Source: Streptomyces sp. MUM 2J
GTDB lineage: Bacteria; Actinomycetota; Actinomycetes; Streptomycetales; Streptomycetaceae
Length of the DNA: 64,000 nucleotides
Assembly: GCF_022414535.1 (NCBI RefSeq)
Contig: NZ_JADWYM010000032.1
Coordinates: 18,361-82,360 of the forward strand
Reading direction: 5' to 3'
A program made the translations under genes and the position numbers. Below are positions 44,820-54,349 of the stretch, piece by piece. A model generated the notes under the pieces. The model did not search any database. It saw only the letters and a program-made list of their open reading frames with translations, and had not been told where the DNA came from. Numbering within the stretch: position 1 is the first letter of the stretch; the number at the start of each line of letters is the position of its first letter.

Positions 44820-46403
44820 TCAGGCGGGACGGGCGAGATCCTGCACCCACACGGTCCCGTCGGGGCCTTTCGCGGTGCCGACGCCCACGTCGCGGAACTG
44901 GCAGTCGAGCATGTTCTCCTGGTGGATCGAACCGTCCGTCCAGTCCGCCACCACGACTGACGGGTCCGAGGTGCCCCGGTCCAGGTTCTCGCCCCACACA
45001 CTCCAGTCGTACCCGGCGGCGCTGATCCGCTCGTCCGCGTGCCGCCCTTCCGGGTTCGCGTGATCGAAGTAGCCCCGCGCCACCATGTCCTCGGCGTGCC
45101 GGCGGGCAGCCTCACTGAGCCGCGGATCGATCCTCAGCGGTGCGCAGCCGGCCTGTGCCCGGCGGGCGTTGACGAGCTCGGTGAGGCGCTGTTCGGGAGT
45201 CGCCGCCGCGGGGGCGGGCTTGCGGGTACTGGGCTTCGGAGTCGGAGTCGGAGTGGGAGTGGGAGTGGGAGTGGGGGACGGCGGGGGCGAGGCCGTCACC
45301 GCAGCGGAGGAGGAGCCCGCCGTCCGCACGGCTCCGGGCTCGGGCGCCGGCTCCGAGCCGGGCCACAGCAGGGCGAGCAGCAGCGCACCGGCCGCCACAC
45401 CTCCGCTCGCGGCGCCGACCACGGGCCACACGCCGCCGGAGCCACTCGCGCCGGCGCTCTGCCCGACGGAGCCGGTCGCTCCCGGGAGGCCGCTCCCGCC
45501 TGCCCCCTCGACTCCGGTACCCGTGCCCGGCGGGCCGTTCATCCCGGCCGCGGCGCCCGGGGAATCGGCGGGACCGGTGGCACCGGCGGGACCGGGATGC
45601 CCGTGCAGGCCGGTCAAGTGGGACAGGACGGCGGGGTAGCCGTGCAGGGGTACCACCATCGCCATGCCCGCCAGCAGCCCCTGCGCCGGTATGAGGTCCG
45701 TCCAGTGCGCGGAGCACGTGGGGCACGTGCGCGCGTGCCGGACGATCCTCTTGCGCCATACGGACGACGGCACGCCGTCCCAGACCGCGGTGACCTCCCC
45801 CAGTTCACCGCAGGGGGTCCCGGAGCCGAGGGCGCGGACGACGACGCGGCTCGCCTCCAGCCGCTCCTTCATGCGCTGCACGCGCACGGCGGCATGCTGG
45901 GGAGTCACGCCCAGGGCGGCTGCCAGGTCGTCCCGGGTGAGCCGTCCGGCGGCCTCCTGCCACCACAGGGCCAGGACCTCTCGGTCGTTCTCGTCGAGCC
46001 AGCGGGTCGCTTCGGCGACCTCGCGGCGCTGTCCGGAGAGCCCGAGCCGGAGAATGGTCAGGTCGACGAAGTCGGCGCCCGGGTCCGCGGCGTCCGGGAC
46101 GCTTTCGAGGGAGGTGGCCGTGGCACGCTGCCGGACGTGCCAGCGGTGACGTATCTGGTTCACGGCTATGGCGACCACCCAGGATCGGAAGCGCGAGGGC
46201 TCCCGCAGCCCGCCGAGGCCGTGGAGCGCCCGGAGCACCGTCTCCTGGACGACGTCGTCCACGTCCGCGTGACCGTCCAGCGCCCGCCCCACGATGTTGT
46301 AGATCAACGGCAGGTAGTCCGCCACCAGCTGTTCCCGCGCACGCCGGTCACCATCGCGCGCGGCGGTCACCACATCCGCCTCGTGCAGGTCGTCCCTGTT
46401 CAT
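44820..46403 (-). CDS. Sigma-70-family (ECF-like) factor fused to a membrane-anchored CAP/SCP domain
   Basis: 527 codons from ATG 46403. Residues about 1-170 are a sigma factor: region 2 LVADYLPLIYNIVGRALDG and VDDVVQETVLRALHGLGGL, region 4 LDENDREVLALWWQEAAGRL and ALGVTPQHAAVRVQRMKERL. A CPTCSAHW motif resembles the zinc-binding anti-sigma segment. Then a Gly-rich collagen-like stretch, one membrane helix (VVGAASGGVAAGALLLALLW), a Pro-Thr repeat linker, and a C-terminal CAP domain (LTELVNARRAQAGCAPLRID, DWSVWGENLDRG). The CAP part would lie outside the cell. Divergent from another CAP protein with a very similar domain. Confidence 0.9.
   Translation of the reverse strand: MNRDDLHEADVVTAARDGDRRAREQLVADYLPLIYNIVGRALDGHADVDDVVQETVLRALHGLGGLREPSRFRSWVVAIAVNQIRHRWHVRQRATATSLESVPDAADPGADFVDLTILRLGLSGQRREVAEATRWLDENDREVLALWWQEAAGRLTRDDLAAALGVTPQHAAVRVQRMKERLEASRVVVRALGSGTPCGELGEVTAVWDGVPSSVWRKRIVRHARTCPTCSAHWTDLIPAQGLLAGMAMVVPLHGYPAVLSHLTGLHGHPGPAGATGPADSPGAAAGMNGPPGTGTGVEGAGGSGLPGATGSVGQSAGASGSGGVWPVVGAASGGVAAGALLLALLWPGSEPAPEPGAVRTAGSSSAAVTASPPPSPTPTPTPTPTPTPKPSTRKPAPAAATPEQRLTELVNARRAQAGCAPLRIDPRLSEAARRHAEDMVARGYFDHANPEGRHADERISAAGYDWSVWGENLDRGTSDPSVVVADWTDGSIHQENMLDCQFRDVGVGTAKGPDGTVWVQDLARPA
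45238..45273. repeat. Six tandem 6-bp repeats (GGAGTC/GGAGTG)
   Basis: Six consecutive copies (two GGAGTC then four GGAGTG) encode the (Pro-Thr)n linker between membrane helix and CAP domain of the sigma-CAP protein. Copy-number change would alter linker length without breaking the frame. Confidence 0.85.
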
Positions 46404-46668
46404 TCGCTTCTCGCCTCTTTCCCCCCGCCCTCGAAGCAGACCACCGGGACATGCCGCAGCCACTCGTTCGCGTGCCCCGCACGGCCGCCCTGGAGCCGGA
46501 GCCAGGGACAGTACCGCACGTGTGTTCTGGAGCGAGCGGGTCCCGCCCGCAGCGGTGCAACGGCGCAGCAGAGTCACCCGCTTCCGCAGAACTCGTTATG
46601 CGGGGCGCGTGGACCGCTCTCCTATGTGCCGGAACGACCGGCCAGTGAATCGTCGGAGTGGAGCCACC
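46404..46668. promoter_or_regulatory. Divergent interval between sigma-CAP and CAP genes
   Basis: 265 bp that must hold both promoters. GGAAC at 46631-46635 and CGTC at 46651-46654 resemble an ECF promoter but would give a start point inside the ribosome site, so I do not call it. No strong palindrome. Confidence 0.35.
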
Positions 46669-47607
46669 ATGCGTCATCGTCACCCTCGTCACACGCGCGA
46701 GCCGGGTGGGAGCCGGCCCTCGGCCCCGGCGACGGACGACCTCGCGAGCACACCGGGTGCTCTCCACACCGCCCCGGACGGCACCGGGTCCCGCGCAGAC
46801 CGCGGGAGGCGGCGCCGCCGCGTGCAGACCGGACGACTCGCCGTCGCCGCGGTGACCGCCTTCGTGGTCACCGCGGGCGCGGGCTACGCCCTGATGGGCC
46901 ACGGGGACGGTACGCACGTCGAGGTGACGACCCGGGAGGAGGCAGCCGGGAACCGCACCGGGGAACCCCTGGCCGAGGCGTCCGTCACCTCCAGCCCCCA
47001 CGCGTCCGCGTCCCGCACCGCCCCGGCCTCGGCCTCGGCGTCCGTCACGGCCACGGCGAAACCGGCCCGGACCGGAAGCCCCTCCGTCCGCCCCGGGGCG
47101 GGCGCGGACGCGGAACGCGCCACACCCACGCCCAGGGCGAGCCCGACGCGGCGGACCGCGACCCCGCGCCCCACACCCACCGCCGGCGCCGCCGCTCCCG
47201 GGAGCCCGGCCACCGGCACAGCCGCCGCCCTCGCCCGGGAGGTGCTGCAACTCACCAACGAGGAGCGGGCCAAGGCGGGCTGCGCGCCACTGCGCACCGA
47301 CAGCCGTCTCCAGACCGCCGCACAGGCCCATGCCGATGACATGGCCGCCCGCGACTACTACGAGCACGACACACCGGAGGGGAAGGATCCCGGCGACCGG
47401 ATGCAAGCGGCGGGCTACGACTGGCGCAAGTGGGGCGAGAACATCCACCGGAGCCCGAAGGACGCCAGGACCGCGGTGCGGGACTGGATGAACAGCCCCG
47501 CGCACCGCGACAACATACTCGACTGCGGATTCAAGGACCTTGGCGTCGGCGTGAACCTCAGTGCCAACGGTCCGTGGTGGGTACAGGACTTCGGCACCCT
47601 GAGCTGA
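46669..47607 (+). CDS. Secreted CAP/SCP-domain protein
   Basis: 312 codons from ATG 46669 with GGAGTGGAG upstream. The first 65 residues are basic and disordered, then a membrane helix (LAVAAVTAFVVTAGAGYAL), a Thr/Pro/Ala-rich linker, and a C-terminal CAP domain (VLQLTNEERAKAGCAPLRTD, AQAHADDMAARDYYEH, DWRKWGENIHRSPKD, SPAHRDNILDCGFKDLGVG). Two conserved cysteines match those of the sigma-fused CAP domain. CAP proteins act outside the cell; a hydrolytic role is not certain. Confidence 0.92.
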   Translation: MRHRHPRHTREPGGSRPSAPATDDLASTPGALHTAPDGTGSRADRGRRRRRVQTGRLAVAAVTAFVVTAGAGYALMGHGDGTHVEVTTREEAAGNRTGEPLAEASVTSSPHASASRTAPASASASVTATAKPARTGSPSVRPGAGADAERATPTPRASPTRRTATPRPTPTAGAAAPGSPATGTAAALAREVLQLTNEERAKAGCAPLRTDSRLQTAAQAHADDMAARDYYEHDTPEGKDPGDRMQAAGYDWRKWGENIHRSPKDARTAVRDWMNSPAHRDNILDCGFKDLGVGVNLSANGPWWVQDFGTLS

Positions 47608-47837
47608 CCCGCCGCGTACGGTTCCCCCGTCGTGCGGCACGGGGGCCGGCACCCCCAGAGCTCATCCGTGCCCCGATCGTGCTGGAGGCGGCGGGGCCCG
47701 TGGTGACGCCGGTGCGATGGCTCGGGAATACCTCTCCGGCCGTCACGCTTGCCTACTATGCTCACTTCACGCAGGAGGCAGGCCGAAGCAGGTGTCGCAC
47801 CGCCGTCGGCGACTCCCGGGGAGAAAGGGAGACGAGC

Positions 47838-47960
47838 ATGTCGTTCGGAACTCCCCGGATTCTCCGCAGGGGCGATCGCGGGCGTTTCCCGGCTTGCCGC
47901 ACCTCGGAGGTGGCCGTGAACCACGAGGTGGAGATGCGACGGGACCTTCGGACATGTTGA
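47838..47960 (+). CDS. Possible 40-residue peptide upstream of the HipA-like gene
   Basis: 40 codons from ATG 47838 with a strong GGGAGA ribosome site (AAAGGGAGACGAGC before the ATG). MSFGTPRILRRGDRGRFPACR is basic; the rest holds NHEVEMRRDLRTC with two Cys overall. The stop (TGA 47958-47960) overlaps the start of the HipA-like gene (ATG 47954), whose own ribosome site is poor, so it looks like a leader ORF that couples translation. No family recognised. Confidence 0.5.
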   Translation: MSFGTPRILRRGDRGRFPACRTSEVAVNHEVEMRRDLRTC

Positions 47961-48863
47961 GAGAGGTCACCGCGACCCGCTACGTCGAACCTCTCCGCTC
48001 CGGCGGCTCGGTGCCCGGCATCGTCGAGGCCGACGACCTCGGCACCTACGTCGTGAAGTTCACCGGCTCCGCGCAGGGCCGCAAGGCCCTGGTCGCCGAG
48101 GTGGTCGTCGGAGAGCTGGCCCGGGCGCTCGGCCTGCGCTTCCCCGAGCTGGTCCTGGTGCACTTCGATCCGGCGGTCGCCGCGGACGAGCCCCACCAGG
48201 AGGTGCGGGACCTGCACGCCGCCAGCGCGGGCGTCAATCTGGGCATGGACTTCCTGCCGGGTGCGCGGGACTTCTCCCCGGAGGTCGCCGAGGTCTTCCC
48301 CGTCGACCCGGTGGAGGCGGGCCGGATCGTCTGGCTGGACGCGCTGACCGCGAACGTCGACCGCACGGTGCACAGCTCCAATCTGATGGTGTGGCCCACC
48401 CTGGGGGTCGCGCCGCCGCGGCTGTGGCTGATCGATCACGGTGCGGCCCTGGTCTTCCACCACCGCTGGGACGGCGCCGACCCGTCGAGGGCCTACGACC
48501 TCCGCCACCACGCCCTCGGCCGCTACGGCCCGGACGTGCGCGCGGCCGATGCCGAACTGGCCCCGAAGGTGACCGCGGACCTGCTGCGCCGGATCGTCGC
48601 TGAGGTGCCGGACGCCTGGCTGGCGGACGCTGCCGGACCCGATGAGACGCGTGAGGCGTACGTCGACCACCTGTACGCGCGCGTGCGGCACTCGGCGGCC
48701 TGGCTCCCCACTGATTTCCCCGGCCGCGAGGTGCTGGCGGCCGAGGAGGCGCGCCGCGCGGCACGGACCCGGGCCGGCCGGCCGGCCGGACTGGCTGAAG
48801 CGGGTTCCCGACCTGCACGGCAGGCCCGGCGCGGAACGGGACTGGTCGGTGCACCTGGGATGA
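47954..48863 (+). pseudogene. HipA-like kinase gene with a 4-bp frameshift near its 3' end
   Basis: ATG 47954 begins MLREVTATRYVEPLRSGGSV. The frame carries a HipA_2-like kinase core: GTYVVKFTGSAQGRKALVAE with the ATP-binding Lys, LDALTANVDRTVHSSNLMVW (catalytic Asp/Asn region) and LWLIDHGAALVFHH (metal-binding Asp). At 48774-48789 there are four tandem CCGG units. With three units the frame would continue to DWLKRVPDLHGRPG and end WSVHLG at 48863, the normal C-terminus as I recall it; with four it reads on into the downstream SelT-like gene. The kinase core is intact, so the product may still be active. Confidence 0.75.
48774..48789. repeat. (CCGG)4 tandem repeat at the frameshift site
   Basis: Four tandem CCGG units inside the HipA-like gene. 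Three units would restore the frame used by the family C-terminus, so this looks like a one-unit expansion (or an assembly error). Confidence 0.8.
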
Positions 48864-49222
48864 GGGGCGCCACGACCGGCACGACGGACGGCGTGAGGAA
48901 CGATGCGAGGGATGGCAGGGTGGGTGACGTGGTGAACGACGTGAGCGGCGCCCGGCGCGTGGAGATCGAGTACTGCACGCAGTGCCGCTGGCTGCCGCGG
49001 GCCGCCTGGCTCGCCCAGGAACTGCTCACGACGTTCGAGGCGGAGCTGACCGAGCTGGTGCTCCGTCCCGGCACGGGAGGCGTCTTCGTCGTCCGCGTGA
49101 ACGACGAGGTGGTGTGGGATCGCCGTGAGCAGGGGTTCCCGGAGCCCACGGCGGTCAAGCGGGCCGTACGCGACCGGGTGGCCCCGGGCAGGTCCCTGGG
49201 CCACTCGGACGGTCCTGCGTGA
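48860..49222 (+). CDS. SelT/SelW/SelH (Rdx) family protein
   Basis: 120 codons from ATG 48860, which overlaps the unshifted HipA-like stop (ATGA). After a 35-residue non-conserved lead comes the thioredoxin-like Rdx domain: VEIEYCTQCRWLPRAAWLAQ with the CxxC redox pair, ELVLRPGTGGVFVVRVNDEV and WDRREQGFPEPTAVKRAVRD. These proteins are small redox proteins of unclear target. In the sequence as given the HipA-like frame runs into this gene, so a fused product is formally possible. It ends three bases from the convergent malate synthase stop. Confidence 0.88.
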   Translation: MRGATTGTTDGVRNDARDGRVGDVVNDVSGARRVEIEYCTQCRWLPRAAWLAQELLTTFEAELTELVLRPGTGGVFVVRVNDEVVWDRREQGFPEPTAVKRAVRDRVAPGRSLGHSDGPA

Positions 49223-49225
49223 TGT

Positions 49226-50851
<1,626 letters not shown>

Positions 50852-50969
50852 GAACTGTCACTTCCTTCAGCGAGCGTGGCACCGGGTGCCGGAGGGTGCG
50901 GAGAGGCGGATCGCACCGGCGACGGGCCGTCGCTCACGTGTGGTGAGCGGAACGAGGCAGGTCGGGTGC

Positions 50970-51005
50970 TTCTGGCTAATGGATAGTAGTTTCCTCATCG
51001 TGGAA
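50970..51005. promoter_or_regulatory. Tandem family-A operators at malate synthase
   Basis: TTCCTCATCGTGGAA (50991-51005, perfect arms) and TTCTGGCTAATGGAT (50970-50984, two mismatches), centres 21 bp apart. The first lies in the spacer, the second over the -10 and start point. Confidence 0.7.
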
Positions 51006-51011
51006 CTTCAA
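50983..51011 (-). promoter_or_regulatory. Malate synthase promoter
   Basis: On the minus strand TTGAAG (51011-51006) and TACTAT (50988-50983) are separated by 17 bp. Both operator families overlap it. Confidence 0.6.
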
Positions 51012-51022
51012 TGGTTTGTTGA
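51008..51022. promoter_or_regulatory. Family-B palindrome at malate synthase
   Basis: TCAATGGTTTGTTGA is the 6-3-6 element with one arm altered; it overlaps the -35 box, as at catalase and uraD. Confidence 0.6.
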
Positions 51023-51071
51023 TGTCGAGATTCTCCGAGTCGAGGGAAGGTGGCGCCCGGTGCCACCCCGA

Positions 51072-51686
51072 TCACTCAAGGTGGCCGAGGTCCGCGACGG
51101 TGTCGATGTCGTGGGGTGCGGCCACGTCGCCGCACTCGACGAGGGTGATCTCGGCCTCGTGTGCCTTCAGGTAGGCGCGTGCCCCGCGGTCGCCGGTGGC
51201 GGTCGCGGTGACACCCGCCCAGTGCGCGGCGCCGAGGAGTACGGGGTGCCCGCGTACGCCGTCGTAGGCGGCGGAGGCGAGTGAGGTCTCGTCCGTGTAC
51301 GCGGCCAGGACGCGGGCGACGGCCTCCGGTCCGATGCCGGGCTGGTCGACCAGTGAGACCAGGGCGGCCCGTGCGCCCGTTCCGGTGAGCGAACCCAGCC
51401 CGGTCCGCAGGGAGGAGCCCATGCCCTGCTCCCAGTCCGGGTTGCCGACGAGGACGCAGCCGTCGAGTCGGGCCCGCTCGCGCACGCCGTCCGCGTCGGC
51501 CCCCAGGACCACGTGCACCCGCGTGCACCCCGCCGCCCGCAGTACCGCGACGGCGTGTTCGACCAGAGGCCGGCCCCGGTGGGTCAGCAGCGCCTTGGGT
51601 CGCCCGCCGAGCCGCCGCCCCCCTCCCGCGGCGAGCACCAGTCCCGCAACAGCCTCCGTCGTCCGGGTCGTCCGAGGTGTCGTCAT
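51072..51686 (-). CDS. MobA/MocA-like nucleotidyltransferase (molybdenum cofactor type)
   Basis: 204 codons from ATG 51686; ATG 51704 would add six residues but has no ribosome site. Motifs: LVLAAGGGRRLGGRPKALL (nucleotide loop), NPDWEQGMGSSLRTGL, LVDQPGIGPEAVARVL and GHPVLLGAAHW. These are typical of MocA, which makes molybdopterin cytosine dinucleotide for xanthine-dehydrogenase-like enzymes. Placed among purine-degradation genes, it probably matures a xanthine dehydrogenase encoded elsewhere; this is inference. Confidence 0.85.
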   Translation of the reverse strand: MTTPRTTRTTEAVAGLVLAAGGGRRLGGRPKALLTHRGRPLVEHAVAVLRAAGCTRVHVVLGADADGVRERARLDGCVLVGNPDWEQGMGSSLRTGLGSLTGTGARAALVSLVDQPGIGPEAVARVLAAYTDETSLASAAYDGVRGHPVLLGAAHWAGVTATATGDRGARAYLKAHEAEITLVECGDVAAPHDIDTVADLGHLE

Positions 51687-51827
51687 GGAGCCTGCATACC
51701 GCACGGGGGTGGCGGAAGGCGGCGGTGGCGCGTGGTGGGCGTCGTCACCGGGCCGCCCGGGCCGCGGGTCCCGGGTTCCCGCTTCCGGTGCCCGGTGCCC
51801 GGGGTCCGCGGTTCCCGGTGTGCGGGA

Positions 51828-52628
51828 TCAGCCCCCGTTGCCGGAACTGGCCAGGGCTTCCGACAGCTCGCGGGCGACCTGCTGGAGCAGCGGCACCATC
51901 GTCTCGGTCGCCGCTTCGGTGACGCGGCCGGCGGGGCCGGAGATCGAGATCGCCGCAGTGGTGGGGGAGTCCGGCACCGAGACGGCGAGGCAGCGGACGC
52001 CGATCTCCTGCTCGTTGTCGTCGACGGCGTAACCCTGCCGCCGCACGTCCTCCAGTGCCGCGAGAAACCCCTCCGGCGTGGTGATGGTCTTGTCGGTCGC
52101 GGCCGGCATGCCGGTCCGGGCGAGCAGCGCGCGCACCTCCCCGGCGGGGAAGTCCGCCAGCAGTGCCTTGCCCACGCCGGTGGAGTGCGGCAGGACGCGC
52201 CGCCCGACCTCGGTGAACATGCGCATCGAGTGCTTCGACGGCACCTGGGCCACGTAGACGATCTCGTCGCCGTCCAGCAGGGCCATGTTGGCCGTCTCGC
52301 CGGTCTCCTCGACCAGGCGGGTCAGGTAGGGGCGGGCCCAGGTCCCCAGCAGCCGGGAGGCCGACTCGCCCAGGCGGATCAGCCGCGGGCCGAGGGCGTA
52401 GCGGCGGTTGGGCTGCTGGCGCACGTAGCCGCAGGCCACCAGCGTGCGCATCAGGCGGTGGATGGTCGGCAGCGGCAGGCCGCTGCTCGCGGACAGCTCG
52501 CTGAGGCCGACCTCGCCGCCTGCGTCCGCCATCCGCTCCAGCAGGTCGAAGGCGCGCTCCAGGGACTGGACCCCGCCCGAGGCGGCGGACCTGGCGGAGT
52601 CGGTGGTGCTGGCGCTGGACGTCGGCAC
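51828..52628 (-). CDS. allR: IclR-family regulator of allantoin degradation (AllR)
   Basis: 266 codons from GTG 52628 with AAAGGAA upstream. Winged helix at residues 20-85 (ERAFDLLERMADAGGEVGL, LSASSGLPLPTIHRLMRTL), then the IclR effector domain (MALLDGDEIVYVAQVPSK, HSTGVGKALLADFPAGEV, DDNEQEIGVRCLAVSVPD). In S. coelicolor the allantoin regulator AllR of this family represses allantoinase, gcl, hyi/glxR and malate synthase; every one of those genes carries a family-A operator pair here. Effector probably allantoate or glyoxylate. Confidence 0.9.
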   Translation of the reverse strand: MPTSSASTTDSARSAASGGVQSLERAFDLLERMADAGGEVGLSELSASSGLPLPTIHRLMRTLVACGYVRQQPNRRYALGPRLIRLGESASRLLGTWARPYLTRLVEETGETANMALLDGDEIVYVAQVPSKHSMRMFTEVGRRVLPHSTGVGKALLADFPAGEVRALLARTGMPAATDKTITTPEGFLAALEDVRRQGYAVDDNEQEIGVRCLAVSVPDSPTTAAISISGPAGRVTEAATETMVPLLQQVARELSEALASSGNGG

Positions 52629-52682
52629 GGCGCGTTCCTTTCGCGGCTGGCAGGAGGGGGCAGCAGCCTACCCGGCAGTCGG

Positions 52683-52711
52683 TTGACTCCCTGCTTGTGT
52701 GTAGCTACGTT
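52683..52711 (+). promoter_or_regulatory. allB upstream promoter
   Basis: TTGACT (52683-52688) and TACGTT (52706-52711), 17-bp spacer, immediately before the operator pair. A second possible promoter (TTGACG 52791, AAGACT 52814) lies closer to allB. Confidence 0.55.
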
Positions 52712-52745
52712 CTGCTTGATGGAATTCTAATTCCACTTAGTGGAA
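52710..52745. promoter_or_regulatory. Tandem family-A operators between allR and allB
   Basis: TTCTGCTTGATGGAA (52710-52724, one mismatch) and TTCCACTTAGTGGAA (52731-52745, perfect), centres 21 bp apart. It can serve autoregulation of allR and repression of allB. Confidence 0.75.
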
Positions 52746-52831
52746 ACGTCCAGAGGGTCTCCGGTGGGTGCACTGTGGACGAGTGTGCCCTTGACGGCTT
52801 TAGGGCGGGAGTGAAGACTCCGCACTGGGAT

Positions 52832-52846
52832 TCAACAGTTCGTTGA
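52832..52846. promoter_or_regulatory. Family-B palindrome at allantoinase
   Basis: TCAACAGTTCGTTGA, one mismatch in the right arm, 62 bp before the allB start. Confidence 0.65.
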
Positions 52847-52907
52847 AGTTTGTTACGCGCCATCACATCGCGTTTCCCGCAGGTGAACCGGTGAGAGAGG
52901 GGTCCGG

Positions 52908-54245
52908 GTGTCCGAGGCTGAACTGGTGCTGCGCTCGCGGCGCGTGGTCACTCCCGAGGGGACGCGCGCCGCGTCGGTCGCGGTCGCCGCCGGGAGGATC
53001 ACGGGCGTACTGCCGTACGACGCCGACGTCCCGGCCGGTGCCCGCCTGGAGGACCTCGGCGACGACGTCCTGCTGCCGGGCCTCGTCGACACCCACGTGC
53101 ACGTCAACGACCCCGGCCGAACCGAGTGGGAGGGCTTCTGGACGGCCACTCGCGCCGCGGCGGCCGGCGGCGTCACCACCCTCGTCGACATGCCGCTCAA
53201 CTCCCTGCCGCCGACCACCACCGTGGGGAACCTGCGGGTGAAGCAGGAGGTGGCGCGCGACAAGGCCCACGTCGACGTCGGCTTCTGGGGTGGCGCGCTG
53301 CCCGACAACGTCAAGGACCTGCGCCCGCTGCACGAGGCAGGCGTCTTCGGCTTCAAGGCCTTCCTGTCGCCGTCCGGTGTGGACGAGTTCCCGCATCTGG
53401 ACCAGGAGCAGCTCGCCCGGTCCCTGGCGGAGATCGCCGGATTCGGGGGCCTGCTGATCGTGCACGCGGAGGACCCCCACCGCCTGGCCGCGGCCCCGCA
53501 GCACGGCGGCCCCGAGTACGCGCACTTCCTCGCCTCGCGTCCGCGCGACGCCGAGGACACCGCCATCGGGAACCTCGTCGCACAGGCCCGGCGCCTGGAC
53601 GCGCGCGTGCACGTGCTGCACCTCTCCTCCGGCGACGCCCTGCCGAAGATCCGCGCGGCGAAGGCAGAGGGCGTGGCGATCACGGTGGAGACGTGCCCGC
53701 ACTACCTGACCCTCACCGCCGAGGAGGTCCCCGACGGCGCCAGCGCGTTCAAGTGCTGTCCGCCCATCCGCGAGGCGGCCAACCGGGACCTGTTGTGGCA
53801 GGCGCTCGCCGACGGGACCATCGACTGCGTGGTCACCGACCACTCGCCCTCCACCGCGGACCTGAAGACCGACGACTTCGCCACCGCCTGGGGCGGTATC
53901 TCCGGACTCCAGCTCAGCCTCTCCGCCGTCTGGACCGAGGCCCGTCGCCGCGGCCACGGGCTGGAGGACGTCGTCCGCTGGATGTCCGAGCGGACGGCCG
54001 CCCTGGCCGGTCTGGCGGACAAGGGCGCGATCGCACCCGGTCGCGACGCCGACTTCGCGGTCCTGGCGCCCGACGAGAGCTTCACCGTGGACCCGGCCAC
54101 CCTCCAGCACCGCAACCGTGTCACCGCGTACGCGGGCAGGACGCTGTACGGCGTGGTGCGGTCCACCTGGCTGCGCGGGCAGCGGATCGCGGCGGACGGC
54201 ATGTTCACCGAGCCGCGGGGCCGCCTGCTCACCCGCCACCCGTAG
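52908..54245 (+). CDS. allB: Allantoinase
   Basis: 445 codons from GTG 52908 with GAGAGGGG upstream. Cyclic amidohydrolase: metal ligands in DTHVHVNDPGRTEWEGFW (HxH), the carboxylated Lys in FGFKAFLSPSG, His in LIVHAEDPHR, His in VHVLHLSSGDALP and the Asp in VVTDHSPST. It opens allantoin to allantoate. Followed by allantoicase after a 100-bp gap holding a minisatellite. Divergent from allR. Confidence 0.95.
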   Translation: MSEAELVLRSRRVVTPEGTRAASVAVAAGRITGVLPYDADVPAGARLEDLGDDVLLPGLVDTHVHVNDPGRTEWEGFWTATRAAAAGGVTTLVDMPLNSLPPTTTVGNLRVKQEVARDKAHVDVGFWGGALPDNVKDLRPLHEAGVFGFKAFLSPSGVDEFPHLDQEQLARSLAEIAGFGGLLIVHAEDPHRLAAAPQHGGPEYAHFLASRPRDAEDTAIGNLVAQARRLDARVHVLHLSSGDALPKIRAAKAEGVAITVETCPHYLTLTAEEVPDGASAFKCCPPIREAANRDLLWQALADGTIDCVVTDHSPSTADLKTDDFATAWGGISGLQLSLSAVWTEARRRGHGLEDVVRWMSERTAALAGLADKGAIAPGRDADFAVLAPDESFTVDPATLQHRNRVTAYAGRTLYGVVRSTWLRGQRIAADGMFTEPRGRLLTRHP

Positions 54246-54260
54246 CCCCGCGCCTCCCTC

Positions 54261-54317
54261 TTCTCCCGCTCCCGCAGCCTTCTCCCGCTCCCGCAGCCTT
54301 CTCCCGCTCCCGCAGCG
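54261..54317. repeat. Three tandem 19-bp repeats in the allB-alc gap
   Basis: TTCTCCCGCTCCCGCAGCC at 54261-54279 and 54280-54298, then a third copy at 54299-54317 differing only in the last base. Pyrimidine-rich on the + strand, noncoding, 33 bp before the allantoicase start. Confidence 0.92.
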
Positions 54318-54349
54318 GCCGACCGAACGAAAGGCAGGACCTGATCACC

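Noticed and set aside
46631..46654. ECF-type promoter (GGAAC-N15-CGTC) before the CAP gene
   Set aside because: The implied start point would fall in the ribosome-binding site, so the match is probably chance.
49223..49225. Terminator between the SelT-like gene and malate synthase
   Set aside because: The two convergent stop codons are three bases apart and no hairpin lies between them.
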